Source: Bacteroidota bacterium (GTDB taxonomy: Bacteria > Bacteroidota > Bacteroidia > Chitinophagales > Chitinophagaceae). Taken from it: a DNA stretch of 64,000 nucleotides. Positions 17,322-26,585 of this stretch are shown one piece after another (within the stretch, counting starts at the first letter, position 1; every line of letters begins with the position of its first letter). Location: contig JAEWJK010000013.1 in the NCBI GenBank assembly GCA_023386555.1, forward strand, positions 1 to 64,000. Direction: 5' to 3'. Under the pieces are notes generated by a model. That model made no database searches and was not told where the DNA came from. It worked only from the letters and a program-made list of their open reading frames with translations. The translations under genes were made by a program, and so were the position numbers.

Positions 17322-18269
17322 TTGGCTAATCGTATAGCGATAATTATTTTAAATTATAACAATGCTCCAGATACGATAAGCTGTGTTGAATCAGTTTTAA
17401 CTGCTAAATACAGCAATGATCATTGTATAATAGTGGTGGACAATTGCTCCTCGGATGACTCTTATGAAAAAATAAAAAAACATTTTTCTAATGTTATAAA
17501 GGAAACAAATTGTGATACACTTGCTCTTCCCCGATTGAGTATAATTAAAAGCGTATCCAATAAAGGATATGCTGCAGGGAATAATATTGGACTAAGGCGT
17601 GCATTAAAGGATAGTAGTATTCAATATTTTTGGATTTTAAATAATGACACTGAGCTTCATCAAGATTGTATTTGGGAAATTGATCAATATCTCACCACTA
17701 AGCCAGCCAATGAAGGCGTAACTGCAACACTGCTTGCTTTGTTTGATAACAGAGATAAACTCCAATTATTAGGAGCAAAGTATTATCCCTATCTGGGAAT
17801 GTCAAAGCCTTATTTCATGGATCACGAACTTTATTCGATTGATGCTAAAAAAATTAAGGAGACACTTCCTAAAATTGATTATTTGATTGGAGCTTCTTTG
17901 ATCTTCACCAGAAGCATTCTTGAAGATGTGGGATTATTTAATGAGGCATTTTTCCTGTACATGGAAGAACTTGATTATATTACCCGTGCAAAAAAAAGGA
18001 ACTGGAAGATTGGAATTTCCGAACGTGCTCTTGTCTACCATAAAGTGGGAGGTACAACTAAAGGAGGGAAAAGCAGGAATAAAGCAAGGTCACCCTTTTT
18101 AGAATATCATCAATGCCGTAGTAAACTTATTTATACGAAAACATTCTATCCTTTTTATTATCCTGCGGTTTTTATTATGCTTGTTGGACATTTGTTGAGA
18201 CAATATTCTTTTAAACTAAATGTAGTTTACCCTGTTGTAAAAAAATTAGTAACCTCAAGTTCACGTTAG
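17322..18269 (+). CDS. GT2-family glycosyltransferase
   Basis: A 315-residue GT-A fold transferase, rhamnosyltransferase-like in layout. It starts with IAIIILNYNNAPDT, has VVDNCSSDDS near 44, the metal-binding LNNDTE near residue 106, and the acceptor-side FLYMEELDYITRAKK near 216. TTG at 17322 is needed because the first beta strand begins at residue 4. The C-terminus has a hydrophobic stretch (YPAVFIMLVGHLL). It probably adds one residue of the repeat unit from a nucleotide sugar at the inner membrane. Donor unknown; dTDP- and GDP-sugars are both made downstream. Confidence 0.87.
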   Translation: MANRIAIIILNYNNAPDTISCVESVLTAKYSNDHCIIVVDNCSSDDSYEKIKKHFSNVIKETNCDTLALPRLSIIKSVSNKGYAAGNNIGLRRALKDSSIQYFWILNNDTELHQDCIWEIDQYLTTKPANEGVTATLLALFDNRDKLQLLGAKYYPYLGMSKPYFMDHELYSIDAKKIKETLPKIDYLIGASLIFTRSILEDVGLFNEAFFLYMEELDYITRAKKRNWKIGISERALVYHKVGGTTKGGKSRNKARSPFLEYHQCRSKLIYTKTFYPFYYPAVFIMLVGHLLRQYSFKLNVVYPVVKKLVTSSSR

Positions 18270-18294
18270 ATAAGAAAGATAAGATTAGATAGTT

Positions 18295-19053
18295 ATGGAA
18301 AGAATTGATGAGCCGTTAGTATCTATAGTTACCTCCATGTACAATTCGGAAAGATTCATACGTGAAACTATTCAATCCGTATTGGGACAAACATATCGTA
18401 ATTGGGAGATGAATATTGTGGATGATAATTCAACCGATAATAGTTTTGAAATTGCCCAATCTTATTCAAAAACCGATAAAAGAATTAAGGTTTTTAAGTT
18501 AGATGAGAATCATAAAATGCCTTATGCTGCAAGAAATTTTGGAATAGACAGAAGTAATGGGAAATACATAGCTTTTCTAGATAGTGATGATCTTTGGCAT
18601 TCTCAAAAGCTGGGGGTGCAAATACCTCTTATGGAGAAGAACCAATGGGCAATAAGTTTTACGAATTATTCCAAAAAGTATGAAGGTAATCCCAGTAAAA
18701 AGAAAATTATCGTAGCCCCTAATAAAGTTACATATTCTGACCTTTTGAAAACTAACTCAATTGGTAATCTTACTGCTGTTTATAATGTAGAAAAATTAGG
18801 TAAAGTGAAGCAGATAAATCATTTGTATGAGGATTATATAATGTGGTTGCATATATTAAAAAAAGGATTTGAAGCCTATGGGATTAAAGATACACTTGCT
18901 ACTTACAGAGTACATGCAAAATCTTACTCAAATAATAAAATACATATGGCCCGAGTTCAATGGAAAATATACAGAAAGATTTTGAAGTTAAATTTATTTC
19001 AATCTGCCTGGTATTTTTTGAACTACGCTTTAAACGGAATTAAAAAGTTTTAA
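18295..19053 (+). CDS. GT2-family glycosyltransferase
   Basis: A 252-residue GT-A transferase with VSIVTSMYNSERFIRETI, NIVDDNSTDNS and the DxD region AFLDSDDLWHSQK near residue 93. The short length and LYEDYIMWLHILKKG match the family of small LPS glycosyltransferases such as those in teichoic or capsule loci. It sits 25 bases after the preceding GT2 gene and is followed by a 73-base gap containing a weak -7-like box. The role is probably addition of one residue to the lipid-linked unit. Confidence 0.86.
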   Translation: MERIDEPLVSIVTSMYNSERFIRETIQSVLGQTYRNWEMNIVDDNSTDNSFEIAQSYSKTDKRIKVFKLDENHKMPYAARNFGIDRSNGKYIAFLDSDDLWHSQKLGVQIPLMEKNQWAISFTNYSKKYEGNPSKKKIIVAPNKVTYSDLLKTNSIGNLTAVYNVEKLGKVKQINHLYEDYIMWLHILKKGFEAYGIKDTLATYRVHAKSYSNNKIHMARVQWKIYRKILKLNLFQSAWYFLNYALNGIKKF

Positions 19054-19126
19054 TATAATTTCCGCCTAGATTTTTTATGCCAATTTTCTTATCACTTATC
19101 ATTAACTTTCGCCTCAATTTTTTTCG

Positions 19127-20098
19127 ATGACGACTTACATTATCGGCGGCTCAGGATTTATTGGAACCTATTTGATTAAAGACTTAAAGAATTCGGGAAT
19201 TGATGTTAAGAACATTGATAAAACAATATCTAACCGCTATCCTGAAATTACTTCTCTTGCAGACATTCGTGATGTTGAAGAAATTAATAGCAAATTACAG
19301 CCATGTGACTGGCTTGTACTCCTCGCAGCCGAACATGCAGATAATGTTACACCGGTAAGTTTATATTACGATGTTAACGTAAATGGAGCCCGGAATGTTA
19401 TTGATGTTGCAGAACAAAAGGGAATTAATAAAATTCTTTTTACCAGTACGGTTGCGGTATATGGATTAAACAAAGCAAATCCTACCGAACATTCTCCGAA
19501 AGATCCATTTAATCATTACGGAAAAAGCAAGCACCAGGCTGAAGAAATTTTGATTAATTGGTACAATGAAAAACCCCAGGAGAGAAGCCTTATAATCATT
19601 CGTCCGACAGTTACTTTCGGTCCAGGAAATATTGGTAATGTATATAATCTTTTGCATCAGATAGCTACCAATAAATTTATGATGATTGGTAAAGGCAATA
19701 ATAAAAAATCGATGTCGTATGTAGAAAACGTTTCATCGTTTATTACTTATTGCATAAAGAACGATTTGAAAGGTTATAATCTCTTTAATTATGCAGATAA
19801 ACCTGATCTTACCACTAATGAACTGGTAGCACAAGCTGAGATTGCTTTGGGTAAAAAAGCTATCCCACTTAGAATACCATATTCTTTAGGTCTTATAGGT
19901 GGTTACTGTTTTGACATATTATCGAAGATCACAGGCAAAAAATATTCGATCAGTGCGGTAAGGATCAAGAAGTTCTGTGCAACAACTCAATTTTCTTCCA
20001 TTCATGTTGAGCAAACAGGATTTAAGCCCAGGTTCACTCTAAATGAAGGGCTGGAGATTACCATGAAAAGTATTTTAAATGGAAACGGTAAACATTAA
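19127..20098 (+). CDS. NAD-dependent epimerase/dehydratase (extended SDR), sugar nucleotide
   Basis: A 323-residue extended short-chain dehydrogenase. The NAD(P)-binding GGSGFIGTYL is at residues 7-16, a Thr/Ser-rich active segment (LFTSTVAVYG) near 110, and the catalytic YGKSK near residue 132. It acts on a nucleotide sugar, as epimerase, reductase or dehydratase. It could supply the reductase step missing from the dTDP pathway or an amino-sugar reduction, but nothing in the sequence decides this. Nine bases separate it from gmd, so it is cotranscribed with the GDP-sugar genes. Confidence 0.85.
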   Translation: MTTYIIGGSGFIGTYLIKDLKNSGIDVKNIDKTISNRYPEITSLADIRDVEEINSKLQPCDWLVLLAAEHADNVTPVSLYYDVNVNGARNVIDVAEQKGINKILFTSTVAVYGLNKANPTEHSPKDPFNHYGKSKHQAEEILINWYNEKPQERSLIIIRPTVTFGPGNIGNVYNLLHQIATNKFMMIGKGNNKKSMSYVENVSSFITYCIKNDLKGYNLFNYADKPDLTTNELVAQAEIALGKKAIPLRIPYSLGLIGGYCFDILSKITGKKYSISAVRIKKFCATTQFSSIHVEQTGFKPRFTLNEGLEITMKSILNGNGKH

Positions 20099-20107
20099 TT
20101 CTTTTCA

Positions 20108-21217
20108 ATGAAAAAAGCACTTGTTACAGGGATTACAGGTCAAGACGGTGCTTACTTAGCTGAATTGTTATTGAGCAAAGGCTATGAAGTTCACGGTATA
20201 AAAAGAAGAACTTCTTTGTTTAATACAGATAGGATAGATCATTTATATGAAGATCCTCACATTCCTAACAGGCATTTAATTCTGCATTATGGTGATCTTA
20301 CAGATTCAACCAATTTAATCAGAATAATTCAGGAGGTGCAGCCAGATGAAATTTATAACCTTGCTGCAATGAGTCATGTTCATGTAAGCTTTGAAACACC
20401 TGAGTACACTGCAAATGCTGATGGAATAGGAACACTACGAATATTAGAAGCAGTTAGATTACTAGGACTTACTAAAAAAACCCGGATATACCAGGCTTCG
20501 ACTTCTGAATTGTATGGCTTGGTTCAGGCCGTACCACAAAGTGAATCAACACCATTTTATCCAAGATCTCCTTATGCAGTTGCAAAACTTTACGCTTATT
20601 GGATAACAGTTAACTACCGGGAAGCATACGGAATGTTTGCTACAAATGGCATCTTGTTTAATCATGAATCACCTTTGAGAGGTGAAACATTTGTAACACG
20701 AAAGATCACAAGAGGTGTTGCTAAAATTGCATTAGGCCTTCAGGACGTACTTTATCTCGGTAATATGAATGCAAAAAGAGATTGGGGACATGCAAAAGAT
20801 TATGTGGAGGCTATGTATCTTATTCTTCAGCAGGATGTACCGGAAGACTTTGTAATTGCAACAGGAGTAACTACAGAGATAAGAGAATTTGTTAGAATGG
20901 CATTTAATGAAGTAGGAGTAAGCATTGAATTCAGTGGCAGCAACGAGAATGAGATTGCTAAAGTTACAGCTTGCAATGGTCAGCATCAATTGCCTGTCGG
21001 ATCAACAGTTGTAAAAGTGGATCCGAGATATTACAGACCCACAGAAGTAGAACTTTTGATTGGTGATGCTTCTAAAGCAAAGCAAAAATTAGGTTGGGAA
21101 CCCAAATACACTCTTGAAGAGTTAGTGAAGGAAATGGTAGCTGCAGATGTTGACTACTTTAAGAAAGAAATTATCTTGAAACAAAGTGGCTTCGCAGTAA
21201 AAAATCAATTTGAGTAA
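20108..21217 (+). CDS. gmd: GDP-mannose 4,6-dehydratase
   Basis: A 369-residue protein that follows Gmd closely throughout: TGITGQDGAYLAELLLSKG near residue 7, GIKRRTSLFNTDRIDHLY near 31, the active STSELYG near 131, YPRSPYAVAK near 157, and GMFATNGILFNHESPLRGE near 178. It turns GDP-mannose into GDP-4-keto-6-deoxymannose in the cytoplasm. The fcl gene for the next step follows after 6 bases. There is about 20 residues of extra sequence in the last third (around ITKVTACNGQ), within the normal range for long Gmd forms. Confidence 0.96.
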   Translation: MKKALVTGITGQDGAYLAELLLSKGYEVHGIKRRTSLFNTDRIDHLYEDPHIPNRHLILHYGDLTDSTNLIRIIQEVQPDEIYNLAAMSHVHVSFETPEYTANADGIGTLRILEAVRLLGLTKKTRIYQASTSELYGLVQAVPQSESTPFYPRSPYAVAKLYAYWITVNYREAYGMFATNGILFNHESPLRGETFVTRKITRGVAKIALGLQDVLYLGNMNAKRDWGHAKDYVEAMYLILQQDVPEDFVIATGVTTEIREFVRMAFNEVGVSIEFSGSNENEIAKVTACNGQHQLPVGSTVVKVDPRYYRPTEVELLIGDASKAKQKLGWEPKYTLEELVKEMVAADVDYFKKEIILKQSGFAVKNQFE

Positions 21218-21223
21218 TCCGAA

Positions 21224-22150
21224 ATGAATAGTGCATCAAGAATATATGTAGCCGGACACAGAGGAATGGTAGGAAGTGCTATTGTAAGAAAACTTCAACA
21301 GAATGGATTTGAAAATATTATTACAAGAACATCTGCGGAATTAGATCTTAGAGATCAGCAAAGTGTTAATTCATTCTTTTCAAATGAAAAACCAGAATAC
21401 ATCTTTTTGGCTGCTGCCAAAGTTGGCGGCATCAAAGCGAATAATACACATCGTGCAGATTTTATTTATGATAATCTGATGATCGAGGCCAATGTGATTC
21501 ATGCCGCATATGTACATAAAGTTTCTAAGCTACTCTTTTTAGGTTCATCATGTATTTATCCAAAATTGGCACCTCAACCACTAAATGAGGATTCATTATT
21601 AACAGCTCCACTCGAGTATACAAACGAACCTTATGCTATCGCAAAAATTGCAGGCATAAAAATGTGTGAGAATTATCGTTTGCAGTATGGATGCAACTTT
21701 ATTTCTGTAATGCCTACTAACCTGTACGGTCCAAACGATAATTACGATTTAAATAATAGTCATGTGCTTCCTGCAACAATGCGTAAGATCATTACTGCTA
21801 AAAAGAACAATGAACCGCAAGTTCAAATATGGGGCACAGGAACACCGAAAAGAGAGTTTTTACATGTTGATGATCTTGCAGATGCATGTATTTTCTTAAT
21901 GAACAATTACAATGATCCTCTATTCTTAAATGTAGGAGTCGGTGAAGATGTGACTATTTTAGAATTAGCCCAATTAATAAAAAAAATTGTAGGTTACCAG
22001 GGGAAAATCACTACTGATACATCTATGCCAGATGGCACACCACGAAAACTAATGGATGTTTCCCGCATCAATGCATTAGGATGGAAAGCTTCAATCACTC
22101 TTGAAGAAGGGATTAGACGTGTTTACGAAGAGGTGAAAGACCGATTCTGA
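21224..22150 (+). CDS. fcl: GDP-L-fucose synthase
   Basis: A 308-residue epimerase-reductase with YVAGHRGMVGSAIVRKL at the N-terminus, LGSSCIYPKLAPQP near residue 106, the catalytic YAIAKIAGIKMCENY near 136, and MPTNLYGPNDNYD near 163. It converts GDP-4-keto-6-deoxymannose to GDP-L-fucose with NADPH. Paired with gmd in the same operon, it shows that the glycan or another surface polymer contains fucose or that GDP-fucose is made for it. Length is typical for the family. Confidence 0.95.
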   Translation: MNSASRIYVAGHRGMVGSAIVRKLQQNGFENIITRTSAELDLRDQQSVNSFFSNEKPEYIFLAAAKVGGIKANNTHRADFIYDNLMIEANVIHAAYVHKVSKLLFLGSSCIYPKLAPQPLNEDSLLTAPLEYTNEPYAIAKIAGIKMCENYRLQYGCNFISVMPTNLYGPNDNYDLNNSHVLPATMRKIITAKKNNEPQVQIWGTGTPKREFLHVDDLADACIFLMNNYNDPLFLNVGVGEDVTILELAQLIKKIVGYQGKITTDTSMPDGTPRKLMDVSRINALGWKASITLEEGIRRVYEEVKDRF

Positions 22151-22156
22151 TTTTCA

Positions 22157-23350
22157 ATGAAACCAAAGTTGCTTATTATACATAACCGACTTGTTGTCGG
22201 AGGTCCTGCACTTGATACTATTCCGCTTGCGTATCATCTTAGAAACGACTTCGATATACATATCTTGTACGGCAACAAAGAAGTGGATGAAACCGAACCT
22301 ACTTTTCTGCTTGAAAAATACAGTGGTTTACAATTGGTAAAGATTCAGGCTTTGCAACGAAGTCCTCATCCGTTGAAGGATTATCTTGCTTATCGTGCAA
22401 TAAAAAAATACATCAGTAATTTTAAGCCGGATATTGTTCATACACATGGTGCTAAGGTTGGGTTGTTCGGTAGACTTGCTGCAACAAGAAAAAAGACCTC
22501 TTTTATATTACACACATTTCATGGTCATTTGTTTCACTCATATTTTAATAAGTTTTTGTCTTCATCTCTTGTATTGATTGAAAGATGGCTTTTAAAATAT
22601 ACCGATCATGTTATTGCTATCAGCAAAACGCAGAAGCAAGAATTGGAATCAATTTTAAAGATCAATGATGCCGCTAAGGTTAAGCTAATTCCTTTAGGAG
22701 TTGATTATATTGATGACTCAATGCAAACTCATTATAAGCAGGCTTTCAAAAGAACCTATAAACTAAATGATGAAACAGTTTGCATTGGACTTCTTGGGAG
22801 ATTGGTTGAAATTAAGAATACAAGTTTCTTTATTGAGGTTGTTGAAAACATCCTGAATCGGTCAGCTAAGAATAAGATCATTTTTTTTGTAGTAGGAGAT
22901 GGAACGGAAAAACAAACTATGATGAATCAACTTGCTCAGAAGCAAATAAAATATTCCGAATCACCTCATCAGGATGCACCTGTTATTTTTACATCCTGGG
23001 TACAAAATATACAAAACATTCTGGCAGGATTAGATATCGTTGTACTTACTTCGCATAATGAAGGAACACCGATGTCGTTAATAGAGGCTCAGTTGTCAGG
23101 CAAACCCGTTGTTGCAGTGAATGTTGGTGGAGTGAAAGATACCATGGTTGCAGATGAGACCGGAATTTTAATTGAAAGACATAATGTACAGCAATTTTCT
23201 GATGCTGTTATCTCATTAATTCAAGACAAATCTTTGCGGAATGAAATGGGGAACAAAGGAAAAAGATTTGCAAGCAATGTATTTTCCAAAGAAAGAGAAG
23301 TAAACAGTTTAAGGCATTTATATAATAGTTATAACCACAAGCATGAATAA
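22157..23350 (+). CDS. GT4-family glycosyltransferase
   Basis: A 397-residue GT-B transferase. The N-terminus has LLIIHNRLVVGGPALDT, then VHTHGAKVGLFGRLAA near 95. The C-terminal donor site has GLLGRLVEIKN near residue 213 and LTSHNEGTPMSLIEAQLSGKPVV near 300, with the E-x7-E type pattern common in family GT4. It is between fcl and rfbB and overlaps rfbB by 8 bases. A fucosyl- or deoxyhexosyltransferase role is possible from position but not shown by sequence. Confidence 0.89.
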   Translation: MKPKLLIIHNRLVVGGPALDTIPLAYHLRNDFDIHILYGNKEVDETEPTFLLEKYSGLQLVKIQALQRSPHPLKDYLAYRAIKKYISNFKPDIVHTHGAKVGLFGRLAATRKKTSFILHTFHGHLFHSYFNKFLSSSLVLIERWLLKYTDHVIAISKTQKQELESILKINDAAKVKLIPLGVDYIDDSMQTHYKQAFKRTYKLNDETVCIGLLGRLVEIKNTSFFIEVVENILNRSAKNKIIFFVVGDGTEKQTMMNQLAQKQIKYSESPHQDAPVIFTSWVQNIQNILAGLDIVVLTSHNEGTPMSLIEAQLSGKPVVAVNVGGVKDTMVADETGILIERHNVQQFSDAVISLIQDKSLRNEMGNKGKRFASNVFSKEREVNSLRHLYNSYNHKHE

Positions 23351-24398
23351 GAATATATTAATTACAGGTGGTGCAGGTTTTATCGGATCACATGTAATTC
23401 GCCTATTCGTAAATAAATATCCTGCCTATAAGATCATTAATCTCGATGCACTGACTTATGCCGGTAATCTTCAGAATCTTACTGATATAGAAACAGCATC
23501 AAATTATGTTTTCGAAAAAGTAAACATACTTGATGCTGATAAACTCGATGAAATTTTTAAAAAGCATCAGATAACCGATGTAATTCATCTGGCTGCAGAA
23601 TCTCATGTAGATCGATCTATTCTTTCACCACTAGACTTTGTATATACAAATGTTATTGGTACCGTTAACTTATTGAATGCAGCTAAGAAATTCTGGAAAG
23701 ATGATTATGATAATCATCTATTTTATCATATTTCAACTGACGAAGTATATGGTGCCTTAGGAGAAACAGGTCTGTTCACCGAAACAACGGCTTACGATCC
23801 TAACTCTCCCTATTCGGCAAGTAAAGCTTCTTCTGATCATTTCGTTAGAGCGTATGCAGAAACATATCATGTGAGAACAGTCATTACCAATTGTTCAAAC
23901 AATTATGGCCCTTATCATTTTCCTGAAAAGTTGATCCCGTTATTCATCAACAATATTTTGAATAAGAATTCTTTGCCGGTTTACGGAGATGGTTTGTACA
24001 CAAGAGACTGGCTATATGTAAAAGATCATGCTTTAGCAATTGATCTTGTTTTTCATAAAGGAGGACGAGATGAAACGTATAACATCGGTGGATTTAATGA
24101 ATGGAAGAATATTGACCTTGTGAAACTTCTTTGTAAACTGATGGATGAAAAGCTAGGTAATGCTGCAGGAACCAGTGAACAATTAATCACTTATGTCAAA
24201 GATCGTCCTGGACACGACCGTCGTTATGCCATTGATGCAACAAAGATCAACAAAGAGTTAGGGTGGAAACCAACTGTTACTTTTGAACAAGGATTAAGTG
24301 AAACGATAGATTGGTATCTGCAAAACACAGATTGGTTAAATAATGTTACTTCAGGTGCATATCAGTCTTATTACGAGAATATGTACACAGCAAGATAA
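23343..24398 (+). CDS. rfbB: dTDP-glucose 4,6-dehydratase
   Basis: A 351-residue RmlB with NILITGGAGFIGSHV at the N-terminus, AAESHVDRSI near 83, HISTDEVYGALGE near 129, the catalytic YSASKASSDH near residue 158 and NCSNNYGPYHFPEKLIP near 186. It makes dTDP-4-keto-6-deoxyglucose from dTDP-glucose. It is followed after 2 bases by rfbC and then rfbA, an order often seen in Bacteroidota. The rfbD reductase that would finish dTDP-rhamnose is not in the window. Confidence 0.96.
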   Translation: MNKNILITGGAGFIGSHVIRLFVNKYPAYKIINLDALTYAGNLQNLTDIETASNYVFEKVNILDADKLDEIFKKHQITDVIHLAAESHVDRSILSPLDFVYTNVIGTVNLLNAAKKFWKDDYDNHLFYHISTDEVYGALGETGLFTETTAYDPNSPYSASKASSDHFVRAYAETYHVRTVITNCSNNYGPYHFPEKLIPLFINNILNKNSLPVYGDGLYTRDWLYVKDHALAIDLVFHKGGRDETYNIGGFNEWKNIDLVKLLCKLMDEKLGNAAGTSEQLITYVKDRPGHDRRYAIDATKINKELGWKPTVTFEQGLSETIDWYLQNTDWLNNVTSGAYQSYYENMYTAR

Positions 24399-24400
24399 AT

Positions 24401-24952
24401 ATGAGAGTAGAAAAAACACCTTTGAAGGATTGTTACATAGTACACAATACAGTACACAAAGATGATCGGGGTTATTTTTTTGAAAGTTTCAATAAGCAAA
24501 AATTTTTAGAACAAACCGGCCTGGATATAGATTTTGTACAGGATAATCAATCCAAATCACAATTTGGTGTATTGAGGGGGTTGCATTTTCAAAAAGGAAA
24601 ATATGCACAAGCTAAGTTGGTTCGTGTATTAGAAGGAAAGGTTTTGGATGTTGCAGTTGATCTAAGAAAAAACTCTCCCACATTTGGAAAAAGTTTTACG
24701 CTGGAGCTATCCGATTCTTCCGACACCCAATTGTTTGTGCCAAGAGGATTTGCTCATGGTTTTTTAGTATTGAGTGAAACTGCCACTTTCTTTTACAAAT
24801 GTGATAATTTATACAACAAGGAATCTGAAAGTGGATTAGCTTATAATGATCCGGATCTTAATATAGATTGGAAAATTGACAGTTCATCAATTATTTTATC
24901 TGATAAAGACAAAATCAATCCTTCTTTAAAGCAAATAGAAGCGTCATTATGA
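24401..24952 (+). CDS. rfbC: dTDP-4-dehydrorhamnose 3,5-epimerase
   Basis: A 183-residue cupin-fold RmlC. Visible signatures are DDRGYFFESFNKQ near 21, the active-site histidine in GVLRGLHFQKGKYAQAKLV near 54, VAVDLRKNSPTFG near 84 and PRGFAHGFLVLSE near residue 116. It inverts C3 and C5 of dTDP-4-keto-6-deoxyglucose. Its stop overlaps the rfbA start by four bases. Length matches the family. Confidence 0.95.
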   Translation: MRVEKTPLKDCYIVHNTVHKDDRGYFFESFNKQKFLEQTGLDIDFVQDNQSKSQFGVLRGLHFQKGKYAQAKLVRVLEGKVLDVAVDLRKNSPTFGKSFTLELSDSSDTQLFVPRGFAHGFLVLSETATFFYKCDNLYNKESESGLAYNDPDLNIDWKIDSSSIILSDKDKINPSLKQIEASL

Positions 24953-25809
24953 AAGGAATTATTTTAGCTGGCGGCAGTGGAACAAGGTTGTATCCCATCA
25001 CAAAAGCAATAAGTAAGCAGCTGATGCCTGTGTATGATAAACCGATGATCTATTATCCGCTTTCCATTTTGATGTTAGCTGATATCAAAGACATCCTAAT
25101 AATAACTACACCTGAAGATTCACAACAGTTTCAGCGGTTATTGGGTGATGGCTCCGAAATAGGTTGCAACTTCAGTTATGCTGTTCAATCAGTGCCCAAT
25201 GGTCTGGCACAGGCATTTGTAATAGGGAAAGATTTTATCGGTGATGATAAAGTAGCCCTTGTTTTGGGAGATAATATTTTTTATGGTGCAGGATTAAGTG
25301 AATTAGTTCGATCATTTAACAACATTGAAGGTGCTGCAATTTTTGCTTACGAAGTGAACGATCCGGAACGTTATGGTGTTGTAGAATTTAATAAAGAGTT
25401 TAATGCTATTTCGATAGAGGAAAAGCCAAAGCAGCCGAAGTCAAATTATGCTGTTCCTGGCTTATACTTTTATGATAACAGTGTAATTCGAATAGCTGAA
25501 GAACTGAAACCTTCAGCAAGAGGCGAGTACGAAATTACTGATGTAAATCGTGTTTACCTGGAGCAAAGCAATCTGAAAGTTGGTGTAATGAGCCGTGGAA
25601 CTGCATGGCTTGATACAGGCACATTCGATTCTCTAAGTGATGCATCGGAGTTCGTTAGAGTTATTGAAAAAAGACAAGGCTATAAGATCGGATGTATAGA
25701 GGAAGTTGCATATCGCATGAATTTTATCGATCATAAACAATTGATGATCCTAGCCGATAGATATGAAAAAAGCGGTTACGGTCAATACCTGAGAAATATT
25801 AAATTATAA
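24949..25809 (+). CDS. rfbA: Glucose-1-phosphate thymidylyltransferase
   Basis: A 286-residue RmlA, full length. It has the nucleotidyltransferase signature GIILAGGSGTRLYPIT at residues 3-18, KQLMPVYDKPMIYYPLS following, GDNIFYGAGL near residue 107, EEKPKQPKSNYAVPGLYFYD near 158 and GTAWLDTGTFDSL near 221. It makes dTDP-glucose from glucose-1-phosphate and dTTP, the entry to the dTDP-sugar branch. It is the last gene of the polysaccharide run; idi follows 7 bases on. Confidence 0.96.
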   Translation: MKGIILAGGSGTRLYPITKAISKQLMPVYDKPMIYYPLSILMLADIKDILIITTPEDSQQFQRLLGDGSEIGCNFSYAVQSVPNGLAQAFVIGKDFIGDDKVALVLGDNIFYGAGLSELVRSFNNIEGAAIFAYEVNDPERYGVVEFNKEFNAISIEEKPKQPKSNYAVPGLYFYDNSVIRIAEELKPSARGEYEITDVNRVYLEQSNLKVGVMSRGTAWLDTGTFDSLSDASEFVRVIEKRQGYKIGCIEEVAYRMNFIDHKQLMILADRYEKSGYGQYLRNIKL

Positions 25810-25816
25810 TTGCATT

Positions 25817-26341
25817 TTGAATTTAGATGAAGTGATATTAGTTGATGAGAATGATAATGCCATCGGCTCCATGGAGAAAATGGCTGCTCATGAACAAGCT
25901 TTGCTGCACCGGGCTTTCAGTGTTTTTGTTTTTAATACCGGAGGTAAAATGCTGTTGCAACAAAGATCATTTTCTAAATATCATAGCGCAGGTTTATGGA
26001 CCAATGCATGTTGCAGTCATCCAAGACCTGGAGAAGAAACATTAATTGCTGCTCAACGTCGGTTGCAAGAAGAACTTGGATTTGTTACTGATTTAAAAAA
26101 GATATTCGACTTCACATACAAAGCCTCTTTTGATAATGGACTAACTGAACATGAATTTGATCATGTATATGTTGGTTACTACGATGATACATTGATGCCA
26201 AATCCAGATGAAGTAAAAGATGTTTCTTTTTATTCAATGGATGAAATACTTCAATCATTATCTCACGAACCAGGTAAATACACTGCCTGGTTTCATATAG
26301 CTTTCCCTAAAGTGTATGATTGGTGGCAACTCTCCCGCTAA
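25817..26341 (+). CDS. idi: Isopentenyl-diphosphate delta-isomerase, type I
   Basis: A 174-residue Nudix-fold isomerase. The metal-binding and catalytic residues are visible: His25 and His31 in the early helix, Cys65-Cys66 and His68 in WTNACCSHPRPGE, and Glu111/Glu113 in LTEHEFDHVYVG. It interconverts IPP and DMAPP for isoprenoids such as carotenoids, quinones and undecaprenyl phosphate. The TTG start at 25817 is required, since the conserved DEVILVDENDNAIG precedes the first ATG (codon 19). It is apparently cotranscribed with rfbA, and its end overlaps the convergent small membrane protein gene by 35 bases. Confidence 0.94.
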   Translation: MNLDEVILVDENDNAIGSMEKMAAHEQALLHRAFSVFVFNTGGKMLLQQRSFSKYHSAGLWTNACCSHPRPGEETLIAAQRRLQEELGFVTDLKKIFDFTYKASFDNGLTEHEFDHVYVGYYDDTLMPNPDEVKDVSFYSMDEILQSLSHEPGKYTAWFHIAFPKVYDWWQLSR

Positions 26342-26552
26342 TCGGTTTCCTTTTAAGTTCTATTTCTCTTAGTTTGCTTGGTCTTACAACTAGTCTGTAG
26401 ATAATTAAGGCAGCAATTGGTATTAATAAGGATAAAAATATCCAATTTGCTTTTTCATGTGATTTCAAAATTGGTTCTTTGAGAAAATACCTGATACAGT
26501 AGAAGGTATATAGTATGAACAGTAGGCAGATTGAGATTAAAAGGTATTCCAT
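26307..26552 (-). CDS. Small two-helix membrane protein of unknown function
   Basis: An 81-residue open frame with two clear hydrophobic helices at about 2-22 (YLLISICLLFILYTFYCIRY) and 39-57 (WIFLSLLIPIAALIIYRLVV), with a basic C-terminus. The layout recalls the short PLD-nuclease-N-terminal-like proteins common in Bacteroidota. It overlaps the end of idi on the other strand by 35 bases, and no other gene explains 26342-26585. The hydrophobic pattern and proper ATG make it likely real; it could be cotranscribed with the TonB receptor only if transcribed separately upstream, which the orientation does not require. Confidence 0.55.
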   Translation of the reverse strand: MEYLLISICLLFILYTFYCIRYFLKEPILKSHEKANWIFLSLLIPIAALIIYRLVVRPSKLREIELKRKPISGRVATNHTL

Positions 26553-26585
26553 ATTATAGTGTTTAGGTTAGACTGAAAATACGAA

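Noticed and set aside
12890..19053. A genomic island or prophage border around the AT-rich stretch.
   Set aside because: The composition shift matches the usual polymerase/flippase/glycosyltransferase core of such loci; no integrase, transposase, tRNA or direct repeat marks a border.
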